From: Chlamydomonas reinhardtii
Taxonomy: Eukaryota; Chlorophyta; Chlorophyceae; Chlamydomonadales; Chlamydomonadaceae
Reading direction: 5' to 3'
DNA length: 64,000 nucleotides
Assembly (NCBI RefSeq): GCF_000002595.2
Contig: NC_057004.1
Location: 6,916,156-6,980,155 of the forward strand
Shown here: positions 12,635 through 23,269 of the stretch, one piece after another
Layout: every line of letters begins with the position of its first letter
Position numbering within the stretch: the first letter of the stretch is position 1
Position numbers and translations under genes: made by a program
Notes under the pieces: model-generated
Databases searched by the model: none
What the model saw: only the letters and a program-made list of their open reading frames with translations
What the model was told of the DNA's origin: nothing

Positions 12635-15600
12635 ATGGGGCCCTGGAAAGGAGCGACGCAGGTTGCTCCGGGCGGTGGCGACGATGTCGAGTCCTTCGGC
12701 GACGACAAGCGAGGCTGCTCCGGCTGGGTAGGCTTGCTATCGATTCGCATCGTATGCAGCGTTGTTTGACGCGTCCCCGCGATTACTCGTCTTGGCTCAC
12801 GTCGTTGACGCGCACCAAGTCATGCGCTTGCTCAAGTCAACGCTGTGACCCATCGGATTTCTCACAGGTCAAGCGCAACCCAGTGGTGGCAGCCGTATTG
12901 ATTACGCTCACAATACTTGGCGTGATAGCAGCTATCGTGGTGCCGGTGACCTGCTCGGTCCACGGCTGTCCTCCAAAACAAGCAGAGGTGCGACGCGCGG
13001 AATCTGGTACTCCTTAGCTTTATTGAGTATAGGTTTTAAAATAATGTAGGCTAGGGCCCGCGGCCCAGCTCCAAGCCCTCTGCGTGCGCCACTTGTCGAG
13101 TTTTGGTCGCAGGTATTGAGTAAGCACCCCGCCGCCCCATTGCTGCCCCTGCCTGCACACACCAACAGGATCCTACTCTGTCTTTGTACAAGAATGCACC
13201 GGTTCGCCTGGTGGCGGCGTTCCTCTCTGACGTCGACGTCGCGGACCTGGTTCCGCCCATCCTCAAACAATACACATCACGGGTGCAGATGGCGCTTTCA
13301 AATTTACAAATTCTTGAGGCCGTAGACGAGTCCGTGCTTCAAATCGTGCTCGACGAGGTTCGGAAGCGGACAGGTGCGGGAAACGCCGGGACTGTGTGAT
13401 TCTTTGCTAGTATTTGTTTTCCTTCAACGAAACTTAGCAGTGGTCGTGCGGGGGGCGGGCGGCGAGATATAGCGTTCGCGTGCCGTGCATGGTGTGGGCC
13501 GCTTTCCTTCCCCGTCACGACATCGTAAAGCGGCCGTGCCCTGTTGTCGCTGCCCCATATTCAGATGTGGAGTTCGTGGTGCGCGACTTCGTGCTGAAGG
13601 CGCCCACAGACATTACTGACCCCACAGCCGCGTCCTCCAGCAGCGGCCGCCGGTAAGTTTGGCAGTTGGCACTCGGTGTTCAACTCACGGCTGTCAATTT
13701 TCGCCGTGAGCCTCCATGAACCGACTGCCCCGAACCCTTGGCGTATTCCCGCTGCAGGTTGCAACAGGCATACACTCTGAATGACCCGCAACTGAGCACC
13801 ACTTGGTGGTTTGACCGGATCAACGTGACCGGCGCCTGGAGGCTGCTGAACGTCAATGCCACGGACCCGCAACAGAGAAGTGAGCAGCACTGGGGACGTG
13901 CTGGTGGGGAGGGGGAGGGGGAATGCTGGGCGCCCGTGTCTTGGGAAGGGCCGGCATATGCAGTGCTGAAGGGAGCCATTGAACACGCCAAGTGGAAGCA
14001 ACATGCACGTCAATAACACGATGTATGTCCTCTGTGCCTTATGCAGCAAGCGACGTGGTAATTGGCGTCACGGACAGTGGTGCCTTCGTGAATCACCCTG
14101 ACCTCATTGGGTCGTTCTGGGAGAACCCGGCTGAAATTGACAATGATCTGCGGGACAACGACAACAACAGTGAGTGGCTGCGCGGCTAGTGGCTAGGTCA
14201 ACACGAGCACGCCTGCAGCGCTTCATGGCTGTGCCCGCACAACACCAATAACATGTGCCCGTCTGCTGCAGCCTACATTGATGACGTCTATGGCGCCTGC
14301 TTCGCCAACTCGGTGTGCTCGCCCACTTCGCTTAACTCTAACCTGTCGCGGTGCGGCATCGGCAAAAACACATTCGCTTGGAACAACGTCAACGACATGT
14401 AAGTCCTGGGGACGTTGGGGCAAAGAATGGACCAGCGACCGGCAACATATGGTTGGCGTGCGCGCCATGTACGTGCCATGTGCCATCGCCAACAGGGCTG
14501 ACGCTGTGTGCCCTGTGTTCACTCACACCCACAGCAACAGCCACGGCACGAAAATCGCTGGTGTCATCGGTGCGCGGCCCAACAATGGCATCGGCCTGGC
14601 GGGTGTGGCGCCCAACTTGCGCCAGATGGTTCTCAAGGTGCGGTGCGCGTGGATGCATGGATGGGGCCTGTTGACGCCTGATAGCGTGGCCAGGGATGAG
14701 CAGGCTGATTGGCCGCTCAAAGTTTGCCGGGGGTCAGCCAGCAAGATTCACTGACACACCACACACTCCCGTGCTTTTGTCATCATACCGTGCCTGCCCT
14801 TAATCCGACGCCTCGCTTCCGCCCCCGCGCACGAACCCTAGGTGGTGGATGACACCTACTTTCAGTACGCATATAGCGACGTGGTGAGGGCCATCGACTA
14901 CGGGTACGCCAAGGGTGCGCGCATCTTCTCCATGTCGTTTGGCCAGGACGCCCGCACCAGTGCCACGGTAAGCCGGCACGGGTTTGAAGACATGGGTGTG
15001 CTGTTACTCAAGACGCTGGGAAAGGTCGGGCCATAATGGCCTAGAATGCGGCCACCGTGTCCTCAACAACGCTCATCAACCAACCGTTTGCCGCCTTGCA
15101 GCCCACCAACAAGCCTAGTCTGGACGCGGCTGCCACTGCCTACCGCAACCTGTTTAACAAGTACTCCAACGCCCTGTTCGTGGCAGCAGCAGGTGGGTGG
15201 GCTGGCGGCTGGCTAGATGGGTGCTGCGCGCGGAGGCTGAAATGGTCTTGACCACAGTATCTACCTGTGGCACGCTGTGTACTCAGCGCAGATCAATAAC
15301 CGTGTCCGCTGTGGATGCCTTGCAGGCAACGAGTGGACGAGCCTGGAGGGCTGGCGCTCAGGCAACTACACCTACTCGCCCTGCATGATCGCCACCGACA
15401 ACACGCTCTGCGTGGGCGGCACCAACGTGAACGACACAATCTTTTACGTCTTTGCCTTCAACCAGCAGGCCGGCACGAACTTCGGCCCCACCACAGTGGA
15501 CATGGGCGCGCCCGCACACAGCATTTACACAACCGACATTGCCGTCAGTGAGTGGAGTGTGCACAGGGCATCCTGCAGGCGGGGCTAAAAAATGAAACGG

Positions 15601-18600
15601 GCGGATGGGCGGCACGTGGTGGAAATGGATTGAGCGTGTACTGGTTGGGAGCGTGTACTTGGCCCTCAATACAATGACGGTAGCCGACCTGACCGATGCC
15701 ATGGCTGCAATTTATCACCCACAGATAGAAACTACAGCGCCCCTTCGGGTACCTCTTTCGCTACCCCCATGGTGGCGGCAGTGGCGGGTCTGGTGCTGTC
15801 GGCGCTGGGCGGCACCGGGTGAGACTTTGCAGCGTGCGGCGCAGGCCACATGGTCACAGGTGGCTGACAAGTACATTATTGTCTTGCGACTGTGCGGCCT
15901 AACGCAAGTGACAGTCTTGGGGCAAGGATCATTGGCGGTCTGCGGCTACTTGGTCGCCTTCTGCTTTCGTGCCATGGATGGTAACGCAAGCCTTCCTGCT
16001 TGCGCTGCCGTTGTTCGCAGGCGGGCCACTCCGCAGACACCCCTGCAGATTAAGAACATCCTAATGAGCTCTGGCGATCTGCTGCCCAGTCTGAACGTGA
16101 GTTTCGTGTGGCGCCATAAAGTGGTTCTTAAGCTGCTTTCATACCTCACTGTGGTGCATGTGCGGTGCTGACTTTATGTGTGCTCATGCCTTTGTTGCAA
16201 TACAGAACCAGTTCAAGAGTGCGCGCCGCCTGAACGCCGCCAACGCTGTGGCGGCCGCCCTGACCCTGGCCCGGACCAACCGCACTAGTAAGTGACTACG
16301 GGAGAGAAACACGGCACGCATGAGTTGGTTGCACAGCCACAAGGCACGCTATGGTAAACTGGTCGTGCAAATCTATGGCTATGGAATGGGCGTGGGCTGA
16401 AGCCTGACAAGCCCATTTCAGGGCGTCTGGCATACGCTTTCCAAGTGCACTCCTCGACAACTGGCATTTCCTATTGTGATTCACTTGCAGCCGTTGTCCG
16501 GGAGCTGGATGGCAGCACGGCCGCCGCCGTCGGTGCTGTCACCGCCATGCAGGCGTGGGAGTACATATGGTGCGTCACACGGCTGGGCTGGGGGAAGGAT
16601 GGCTAGTCCAGGGCGGGCCGAAATGGGGCCTACCCTTCACGTGTCGCGCCATGCAAGCACCTGGGCTCAGAACCTTAGGGCACCGCTGTCCTATTCCGTC
16701 TGCTGTAATCCCCCATCTGATGGCATTGGTCTTATGCAATGGTCCGTGCACAGGTACACGGGTGTTTACACGGATGGTGCCTTCGACAACTTTGATCCCA
16801 GCTTCCGCTTCCTGGACTACTATGTGCGGGTGAGGAAGTTTCCTCGTGTTCGCGTGCAAATTAAAGTCAGAGCTTCAAGCTGTGGTGTGGCAACTCTTTA
16901 ATGTACCAGAGGCTCGGGCGCCTGTACTGATTGTCGGCTACACCATGTCCCAACCGTTGGGCTGTCCTTCTGCCCGCCCGCCTTTCCCTACAGCTGTCCT
17001 CCAACATGCAAATCGGCGGCATGCGCTACGGCGGCAACACCAAGCTGCTGGTCACGTCGCACATGCGTGTGGAGACCACCGGCATGTACGGGCTGCAGGT
17101 GATCCAGAGTGGCATCACTCGCGATAAGTGGCAGATGAGCATCGGCGAGAACATCATGTACTTCCGCTGGGTCAACAGCACCACCGGTTACATCGACCTC
17201 TTTTTCCCCGACCCCGGTAAGGAGCAGGGCGCCTCAGGCCGTGGTGGGGTGTCCCCGCTGCCGGCGCACAAAAATACAACATTTGCGTCGCATCGCCGTA
17301 CCTCCTTTGATTGTGGCATTCACTTATCTGCAACAGGCTTCTACAACATCACCATCTGGATGTATCCCGACTACGCAACTAACCTGGACTTCAAGTGGCA
17401 GTCGCCCACGGATCCCAGCTACCTCAACCGCAACTGGTTCTGGATCCTCAACTTTGACAGCCCCCCCGCGCCAGTCAATGACCCTAATGTCGCCGACAAG
17501 TGAGTACCGTAAGGGCGGGAGCGCTGCGTGTAGCGGCCACCGCCGTAGGTAGTGTTTTGCACATGGAAGGTGACCAACGACCAAGCGCCTTGTTGTCTAG
17601 TCACAAACACAAGCACCGTCTGATCTCGCGCCTGCTCTCATCTTCCAACACGAACACAGGCCGGCTCTGTGGCACGTGGCCTGGAATGAGGACCGGCAGT
17701 TCGACACGTGGATATACCAGTACGGCTATTTCCAGGCCAACAAGGACATACGGCGCTATCGTGACTGGCAGACCACTGTGCCTGACTTCAACTTCGCCAC
17801 CGGTGCCGATGTGAGTGGCAGACAAGTTGAGGCGCAGAGGCCGGGAGCGAAAGCGGCCTGGCGCGCGGGGGCGGGCTGGACGCGGCCACAAGCTGCAGCT
17901 CAAGGGTGTGTTACCGTAGTCCCGTGCATTAAGGCCATGCTCCATTCGCTTTTTGCTTTTCCCACCTTGCAGCTTCGAAGCGGTCTCTATGGCACCGGCA
18001 CCGCCATGCTCAACCCCGCCAACTATGTGGTGTATGGCTATGCCCGCACCAACCTTGCGCCGAGGGCCTTCAGCCAGGGCGTGGCCTTCCGCCTGCGCGT
18101 GAGTGCAAAATGTCCGCGCCGCACACATCTTGGCCTTTTTAAAAGAGAAACCGATGTAAAGGCGCTTGCTTGTGGCCACTGTTATGCAAAGCCTCTTTCT
18201 GAATACCTGTCAATATGTCCCACTTGTAGCTGCGCTTAGCGTTCCTCGTGCGCGTGTGCTGCTTCTCAACCGACCACAGGGCCCGCACACGCGCCTGTTC
18301 ATCAACGGGCAGTTGGTCTATGACTTCCAGTCCACGTCCGTGTTCCAGACCGTCACGCCCTGTGTCACGCTGGCAAGCAACCAGTCGCACGAGATCTACC
18401 TCTACTTCGCTGCAATGGTGCGTGATGCGACGCAACGCAGCAAGGCAGACTGCCACGGCCGTGGGCTTCTTGGGGTCGTGCAGGGCATTGTTGCTACGTG
18501 CTCAGTGGGCCTCATCATGCTGCCAGGTCGTAGCCCATGCGCATGTAACCCTGCGTTTGAGCCCGGTTGCCCTGTCCCCGCGCCCTTCCTGCAGCTCAAC

Positions 18601-19658
18601 AACACCGCGCCTGTGGGCATTCAGTGGGCCAACTGCAGCTCGCCCAACCAGCCCGCGGTGCTGTCCACCAACTACGTGTCCTTCTCTTCCGCGTGAGTAC
18701 CCGCAAGTTCTGGTGACTCATCTAAGCGAGTGCAGGCACACAGCCACCGCATCTTCTGTGTAACGCCGTATTCAATGCGTCGCCAACACGCACGTTCCTC
18801 ACTTTCCCTTGCGCCCAATGGCCTACCATCGCTGACCCCATCCCCACCCAATCCCGCCGCACCCCTTCCGGCTCGCAGTCTGGCCACCAAGTTCTTCTAC
18901 AGCCCCAACCCTAACACCGTGGCCTCCCTGCCTCGCGGCTTCCGCTGCGACGCCTGGGCCGCCAACGGCTCCATCACCCGGCCGGCGCCCAACAACCCGC
19001 CCTTCGGCACGCCGCCCAACCTCACCTGGATGTACCCGCGCGACTGCCCCGCCGGACTCAAAGTCGGCAGCGAGTGCCGCATGGGCACGATCATGCGGGT
19101 GCGTCATTTGTGGACTTTGGGGGCTCGTTCTAGTAGAAGCACCTGCATCCCTTGGCCGTTGTTGCTGGTCCCCATCTTCCATCCCAACCTAACGTCTACC
19201 CTTGTAACCCATATCCCCCACTTCCGTCGCCCTTGCTCTCACGCGCACAGGATTTGTTCCCTAGCATTACCTGGAACTTCTGGAATGTCCGCTGCTGGAC
19301 CTACTGGTCGGGCAGCATTAAGAACGGCGTGTCGCGCGCCTTCAACCTGCCCGGCGTGCACTACCAGACCCTGGCGGGCGCGCGCACCTACGAGATGTTC
19401 GGTGACGGCCTCAACTTCTACAACTACGCACCCATCCGCACCCGCTTCGCGTCCAACGTCTATCAGCTCTTTGTGCTGGACTGGGTGGCGCTTGGGCCGC
19501 TGTGGAACCGCGTTGCGGCGCAGATTGTGTGGGACGGTACCGATAACGGAAATTCTACAGACGTTGATAATTTCCTCAAGACCGACAGCAGCCGCATGAT
19601 CCTGCCGGCGAATGCTGCAGCACCATACATGTGGCAGAATGTAACGTTCGTGCCGTGA
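12635..19658 (+). CDS. Membrane-anchored subtilisin-like serine protease (S8 family)
   Basis: About 24 exons in consistent phase. A short polar N-terminus (12635-12727) is followed by a hydrophobic segment (VVAAVLITLTILGVIAAIVV in 12868-12987), a propeptide-like region, then the subtilase core. The catalytic triad is visible: Asp in IGVTDSG (about 14071), His in NSHGTKIAGV (about 14540) and Ser in SGTSFATPMVAA (about 15740); the oxyanion Asn is in AAAGNEW, split by an intron near 15192/15326. After the core come some 600 residues of Trp/Tyr/Asn-rich ectodomain with many N-glycosylation sites, ending at a TGA. The layout fits a wall- or matrix-processing protease such as the volvocine hatching/vegetative lytic enzymes, but that specific assignment is inference. 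The hydrophobic segment could be a signal-anchor or an internal signal peptide. Confidence 0.88.
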
Positions 19659-20290
19659 TGAGTGAAGGAAGGCAGGGCAGGAAGAGGTTCGAGAGGGCCC
19701 AGTGGAAGAAACGAGATGGGCGGGTGGGGGGCTAGTGTCGCGAGGTCAGGGTTCGTGTAGTTTGGGACAGCATGCTTGGCCTTGTGTGCATGTGTTTGCA
19801 TGATTTATGCTCAAAATGCATACCCGACTGACTCGCTCTTTCATAACCTTGCCGCACGGCATCGTGCGCCATCCTCTTCCCGTCGTGCTGTGCGAACAGC
19901 ACCTTTTTTGCAATGGGGGAGTCCTGAGGTTGGTGGAGTAGCACTGGCGAAGGCGTACATAAATGTATAGTGGGCCGCTGTGGCTTGCAAGTGACCTCGG
20001 CTCGCTTCAACCACAGCGTGAACTAGCGTTGCTCTTAACGATTATGATGGCCGGTTGGGGTCTATGCGCATATTGTCCTATTGATGGGTTTGCGGGGATG
20101 CTGCAGTGGATGCATCCCAGCCCCGTGTTTCGCGTGGCAAACTCGCGAACGCGTGCGGCCTACCTTCGCATTACCGGGCTGCCATAATTGACATTGTTGA
20201 ATACAGTTCATTAGCTCTTGTTGCGCCTGCGATGTCATGCACGTTAGGTGCTTGGGGCAGGGAGGAGAGGGGAGACTGTGTGTGTGTGGG

Positions 20291-20322
<32 letters not shown>

Positions 20323-20589
20323 CGCTACGGGTTGGACGGCGCGTAGCTTCACGTAGACTTCACTTGCAGATCGATAGGTAGATTCCTAAAGCTGGCCTTT
20401 TGCCGCCGTGGTGCATTGTAGCTGGCGCGTGAAAAGGACTGAGTTGGTTTCCCACGGGCCACGGCATGCGTGAGGATACCGTATATGTGGCTCTGTACGA
20501 CATCTCGCCCATAAACATGTCACCGGGTCCCTGGACAAGCGTTGGCCTCACGCTCGTTCTCAATCCGCTCCCGTCCACGTCTGCCCCTC
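19659..20589. other. Intergenic, with (GT)n tract
   Basis: No gene recognised. It should hold the 3' UTR of the protease gene. A (GT)n microsatellite sits at about 20279-20321. Confidence 0.5.
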
Positions 20590-20985
20590 GTTCGCGTACC
20601 GTGATGTGTGTGTGTTATAGGATTGGAAGTGTGCATTCCTAATACCTGCAACGAGACTAACCGAGGATTGTTAGTTGCGTCTTGCACACCGTGTGCACCG
20701 TCGTGGTGCTGCCTAATCAAAAGACAGCGCTTAGACCAAATATCACGTACGCAGCAAGCCAACTTAAATTGGTCAGCACCTTGCATAACCTGCTTCATTG
20801 AATCAGAACTGATACCGTACGTTGATCTGACACACGTGTACGCTTCACACTCAAGTAAAACATGCCGTTCATCCTCTACTCCTTTGTTGCAGAGGGGGCA
20901 AAGCCTGGCATTTCTAGGTAAATGGTGGTCTCTATAAGCTGCAATCGGCCAACAGCAAAGCCGAAACCTCATAAGGCATCTGCAT
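20590..20985 (-). mobile_element. LINE 3' fragment (zinc-binding C-terminus)
   Basis: On the minus strand the frame reads LCPLCNKGVEDERHVLLEC, the Cys-Cys-His-Cys pattern found at the C-terminus of many plant and algal non-LTR reverse transcriptases, preceded by a basic stretch. No reverse transcriptase core is present, so this is a severely 5'-truncated copy. It abuts the pherophorin duplicate at 20986 on the same strand, and the reading frame happens to run across the junction. Confidence 0.6.
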
Positions 20986-22377
20986 TGAATGGGTTTACAC
21001 GGGGCGCGCCGCATGACGCCGTCAAGCCGCGCACTGTAATGTCGATGCTGTGGCGCCGTATGCAACGGTTGGCGCCATTCTTGATGCTGCAAGCAAAACC
21101 ACGCAAGCGCAGAGCGTAATAATCGTTTCATCATACATCAGGTGCGTGCATGCAAGGCCCCGCACCCATCCATGCCCGCGCCCTACACGCACCTGGATGC
21201 GATTGTCTGTGGGGCCATGTCGTCGCTGGACCAACGCGCCCATTGGCAGTAGCGCGTGCCCTCCTCCCAGCCGGGCTTGATGTTCCCGCCACGACCGGCT
21301 GCCCCGTCGCGCCGTCAATCACGAGGGAGTTCTCATCGCCGGCGCACACGTAGTCAACAGGAGTGAGCGCATTCAGCGCGCAAGGCGATCCCGGTCGAGG
21401 AAAGGTTAGGCAGATTGCAGGGGGGGGGTAAGGATGCCGCAGACATACCCCACCCTTCAAATCGAAAGAGCTTGACGAGAGCGTTCAGAATCCGCTTTCA
21501 GAATTTTGATCAGGGTAGTAATTGCGGAGGTATGGGCCCCCAAAGTTCAGGGTCGGTCGTCGGTCCCCAGGGTCCCCAAGGTTTCGTCACGGTGTGCCGG
21601 AAACTTTCGTCTGGGCCTCATAAGACAGCAGGGCAAGCCCAGACCGTTGCCCAAAGCATGTAATGGATGCTTGAACAGCTGGGAAACATCAGGAGCCTAT
21701 CAGAAGACGAAGGGCTACCGCCCGTCAACACATGTCGGGTTGGGATGTTGGGGTGCGACATGTCTCGCCTGACCAGAACGTGCCACAAGTCGCGGACCGG
21801 TGCTTGCACGCCGGAGGAAAACGCATGTATATGTCCCATGCGTAGGTAAGTCTCGTGGGCGTGCTTTACACGGGTGCAACTGAACGGCCGCAAGATGTTC
21901 TCAACATGTTGACAACATGGCTGTGGTCAAGACGCGCCCGACGAACTTTCCGTGTTTACATGTTAATAGAGCTCGCTGAAAGCAGTCGTTTGGCACCATC
22001 CTGGAAGAAAACAGAGGGGATTTAGGGGGTGTACGGCACGGTACGGCACGGTCGGTCGTCGGTCAGGGGGGGTCGGGAGGTTTTGCGGGGTGGGGTCTGG
22101 AACTATTGTTCGTACCCCCCCCTGCAGATTGGGCACATTAAGTACTGCTGGGAAGCGAACGGATCACCGCTCAGGGTTTGGTATTTGCAGTCGGCGGCTC
22201 GGCGCTGTTGTAGTAGATGTCCAGGCACGAACCCTGGGTGCCGCATGCGATTGCGTTGGAAAGGCCGCCCCCATCGCTGGAAGGACCCTGAAGCACGCAG
22301 GGGTCGGGCGGCGCAGCAGGCGCCCGGACGTTTGGGCTGGCGCCGGGGCGCGGCGGTGGCCTGGGTGCGGGGGAGGG
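20986..22377 (-). pseudogene. Inverted partial duplicate of the pherophorin gene
   Basis: Apart from an insertion at 21418-22124, this is a close reverse-strand copy of about 3149-3834: part of a Pro-rich linker, a Cys-rich module and the start of the next exon. The intron at 3624-3729 is retained, so it arose by DNA duplication, not retroposition. The copy starts and ends inside coding sequence, has a small insertion of about 4-5 bases where the parent reads NSADCKYQ, and is split by a transposon, so it cannot be a gene. The close match implies a fairly recent event. Confidence 0.88.
21418..22124. mobile_element. Non-autonomous hAT-like DNA transposon
   Basis: The pherophorin duplicate is interrupted exactly here. 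The insert begins CAGGGGGGGGGTA and ends TACCCCCCCCTG, giving terminal inverted repeats of about 12 bp, and CAGATTG is repeated on both sides (21411-21417 and 22125-22131; 8 bp if the preceding G is counted). The uninterrupted parent at about 3400 has this site once, so the empty site is known. Subterminal repeats GGTCGGTCGTCGGTC occur near both ends in the same orientation. At 0.7 kb with no long ORF it lacks a transposase. The size and target duplication fit the hAT superfamily best. Confidence 0.75.
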
Positions 22378-23269
22378 CAACTCGTACAGGATGACACAGT
22401 CAACATGGCTGTACAAGTGAAATGGGCGGCATTGCTGTGAAGCCTAGAAATGAAGGAGCGGCTTCAAGTCCAAGCCCCACGTCCTTGCGTACTGAGTGAT
22501 CCACATCAATGTGTGATTTCATTGACCTGATGGCGGTTCGCGTCGGACCTCCTACCGTATACAGCCACCGTCTCCTGAACTCACTTCAAGCCTCAGAACC
22601 TGCCATCCTAAAAGGCACTCATGAGTCATGACTGCCACCATCTTAAAACGTCTGTAGTGTCTAGACTACTTGCCAGCCGGCCCAGCCCTCTGAAAACGTG
22701 CACACACCAGGCTCACATGTGAATCACGACATACTAGCCGTCTACTGCACCGGTGCTAGCGGACTGTCACTATCCAGCCGACTGGGGGCATCCGAGGCGA
22801 GGGGCATCCGAGGCTCTCTCGCACTCGCAGTGTTCCCACATGAAGAAACTGTGTGTTTGGTCCACGCCTAGCGCTGAGACAAGTGTTCCCCGGTCACGGG
22901 AAAAGGGGCTGAGCCCCTCCACAGTCTGAGGCCGAACAACCTCATCGCCCGGACATAGCCGGGGTCGGTTTCCACAGGCACATAGCCAAACCAGGTGCCT
23001 ATCTAGCAGTCGCGATGCCACAGTGCTCAGCCCAAAAACCGCAGGTTTGACAGATCCTCACAACATGGACCTAGGCCGGACGGCATGATTGGGAGCCGCA
23101 CCCTCTCCTCCTACACCATCCGTCAGCTTAGCCCCCATCATCCAACACCGCCATTTGCCGCGGAGGCCTATGCAATGTGGCTGGCCATGGCGAGCCATCC
23201 TCAATGCATGCTCCGAACCGCTTCTCCCAAGCTCACCCAGCCTCCCGTCTCTCTCCGTCGCTGGAGCGT
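22378..23269. other. Intergenic, no gene recognised
   Basis: No exon or repeat family could be supported. The right end should contain the 3' UTR of the TMEM97-like gene on the minus strand. Confidence 0.5.

Noticed and set aside
22770-23021. Small minus-strand frame in the spacer before the TMEM97-like gene
   Set aside because: No motif, no splice context and no conserved-looking segment.
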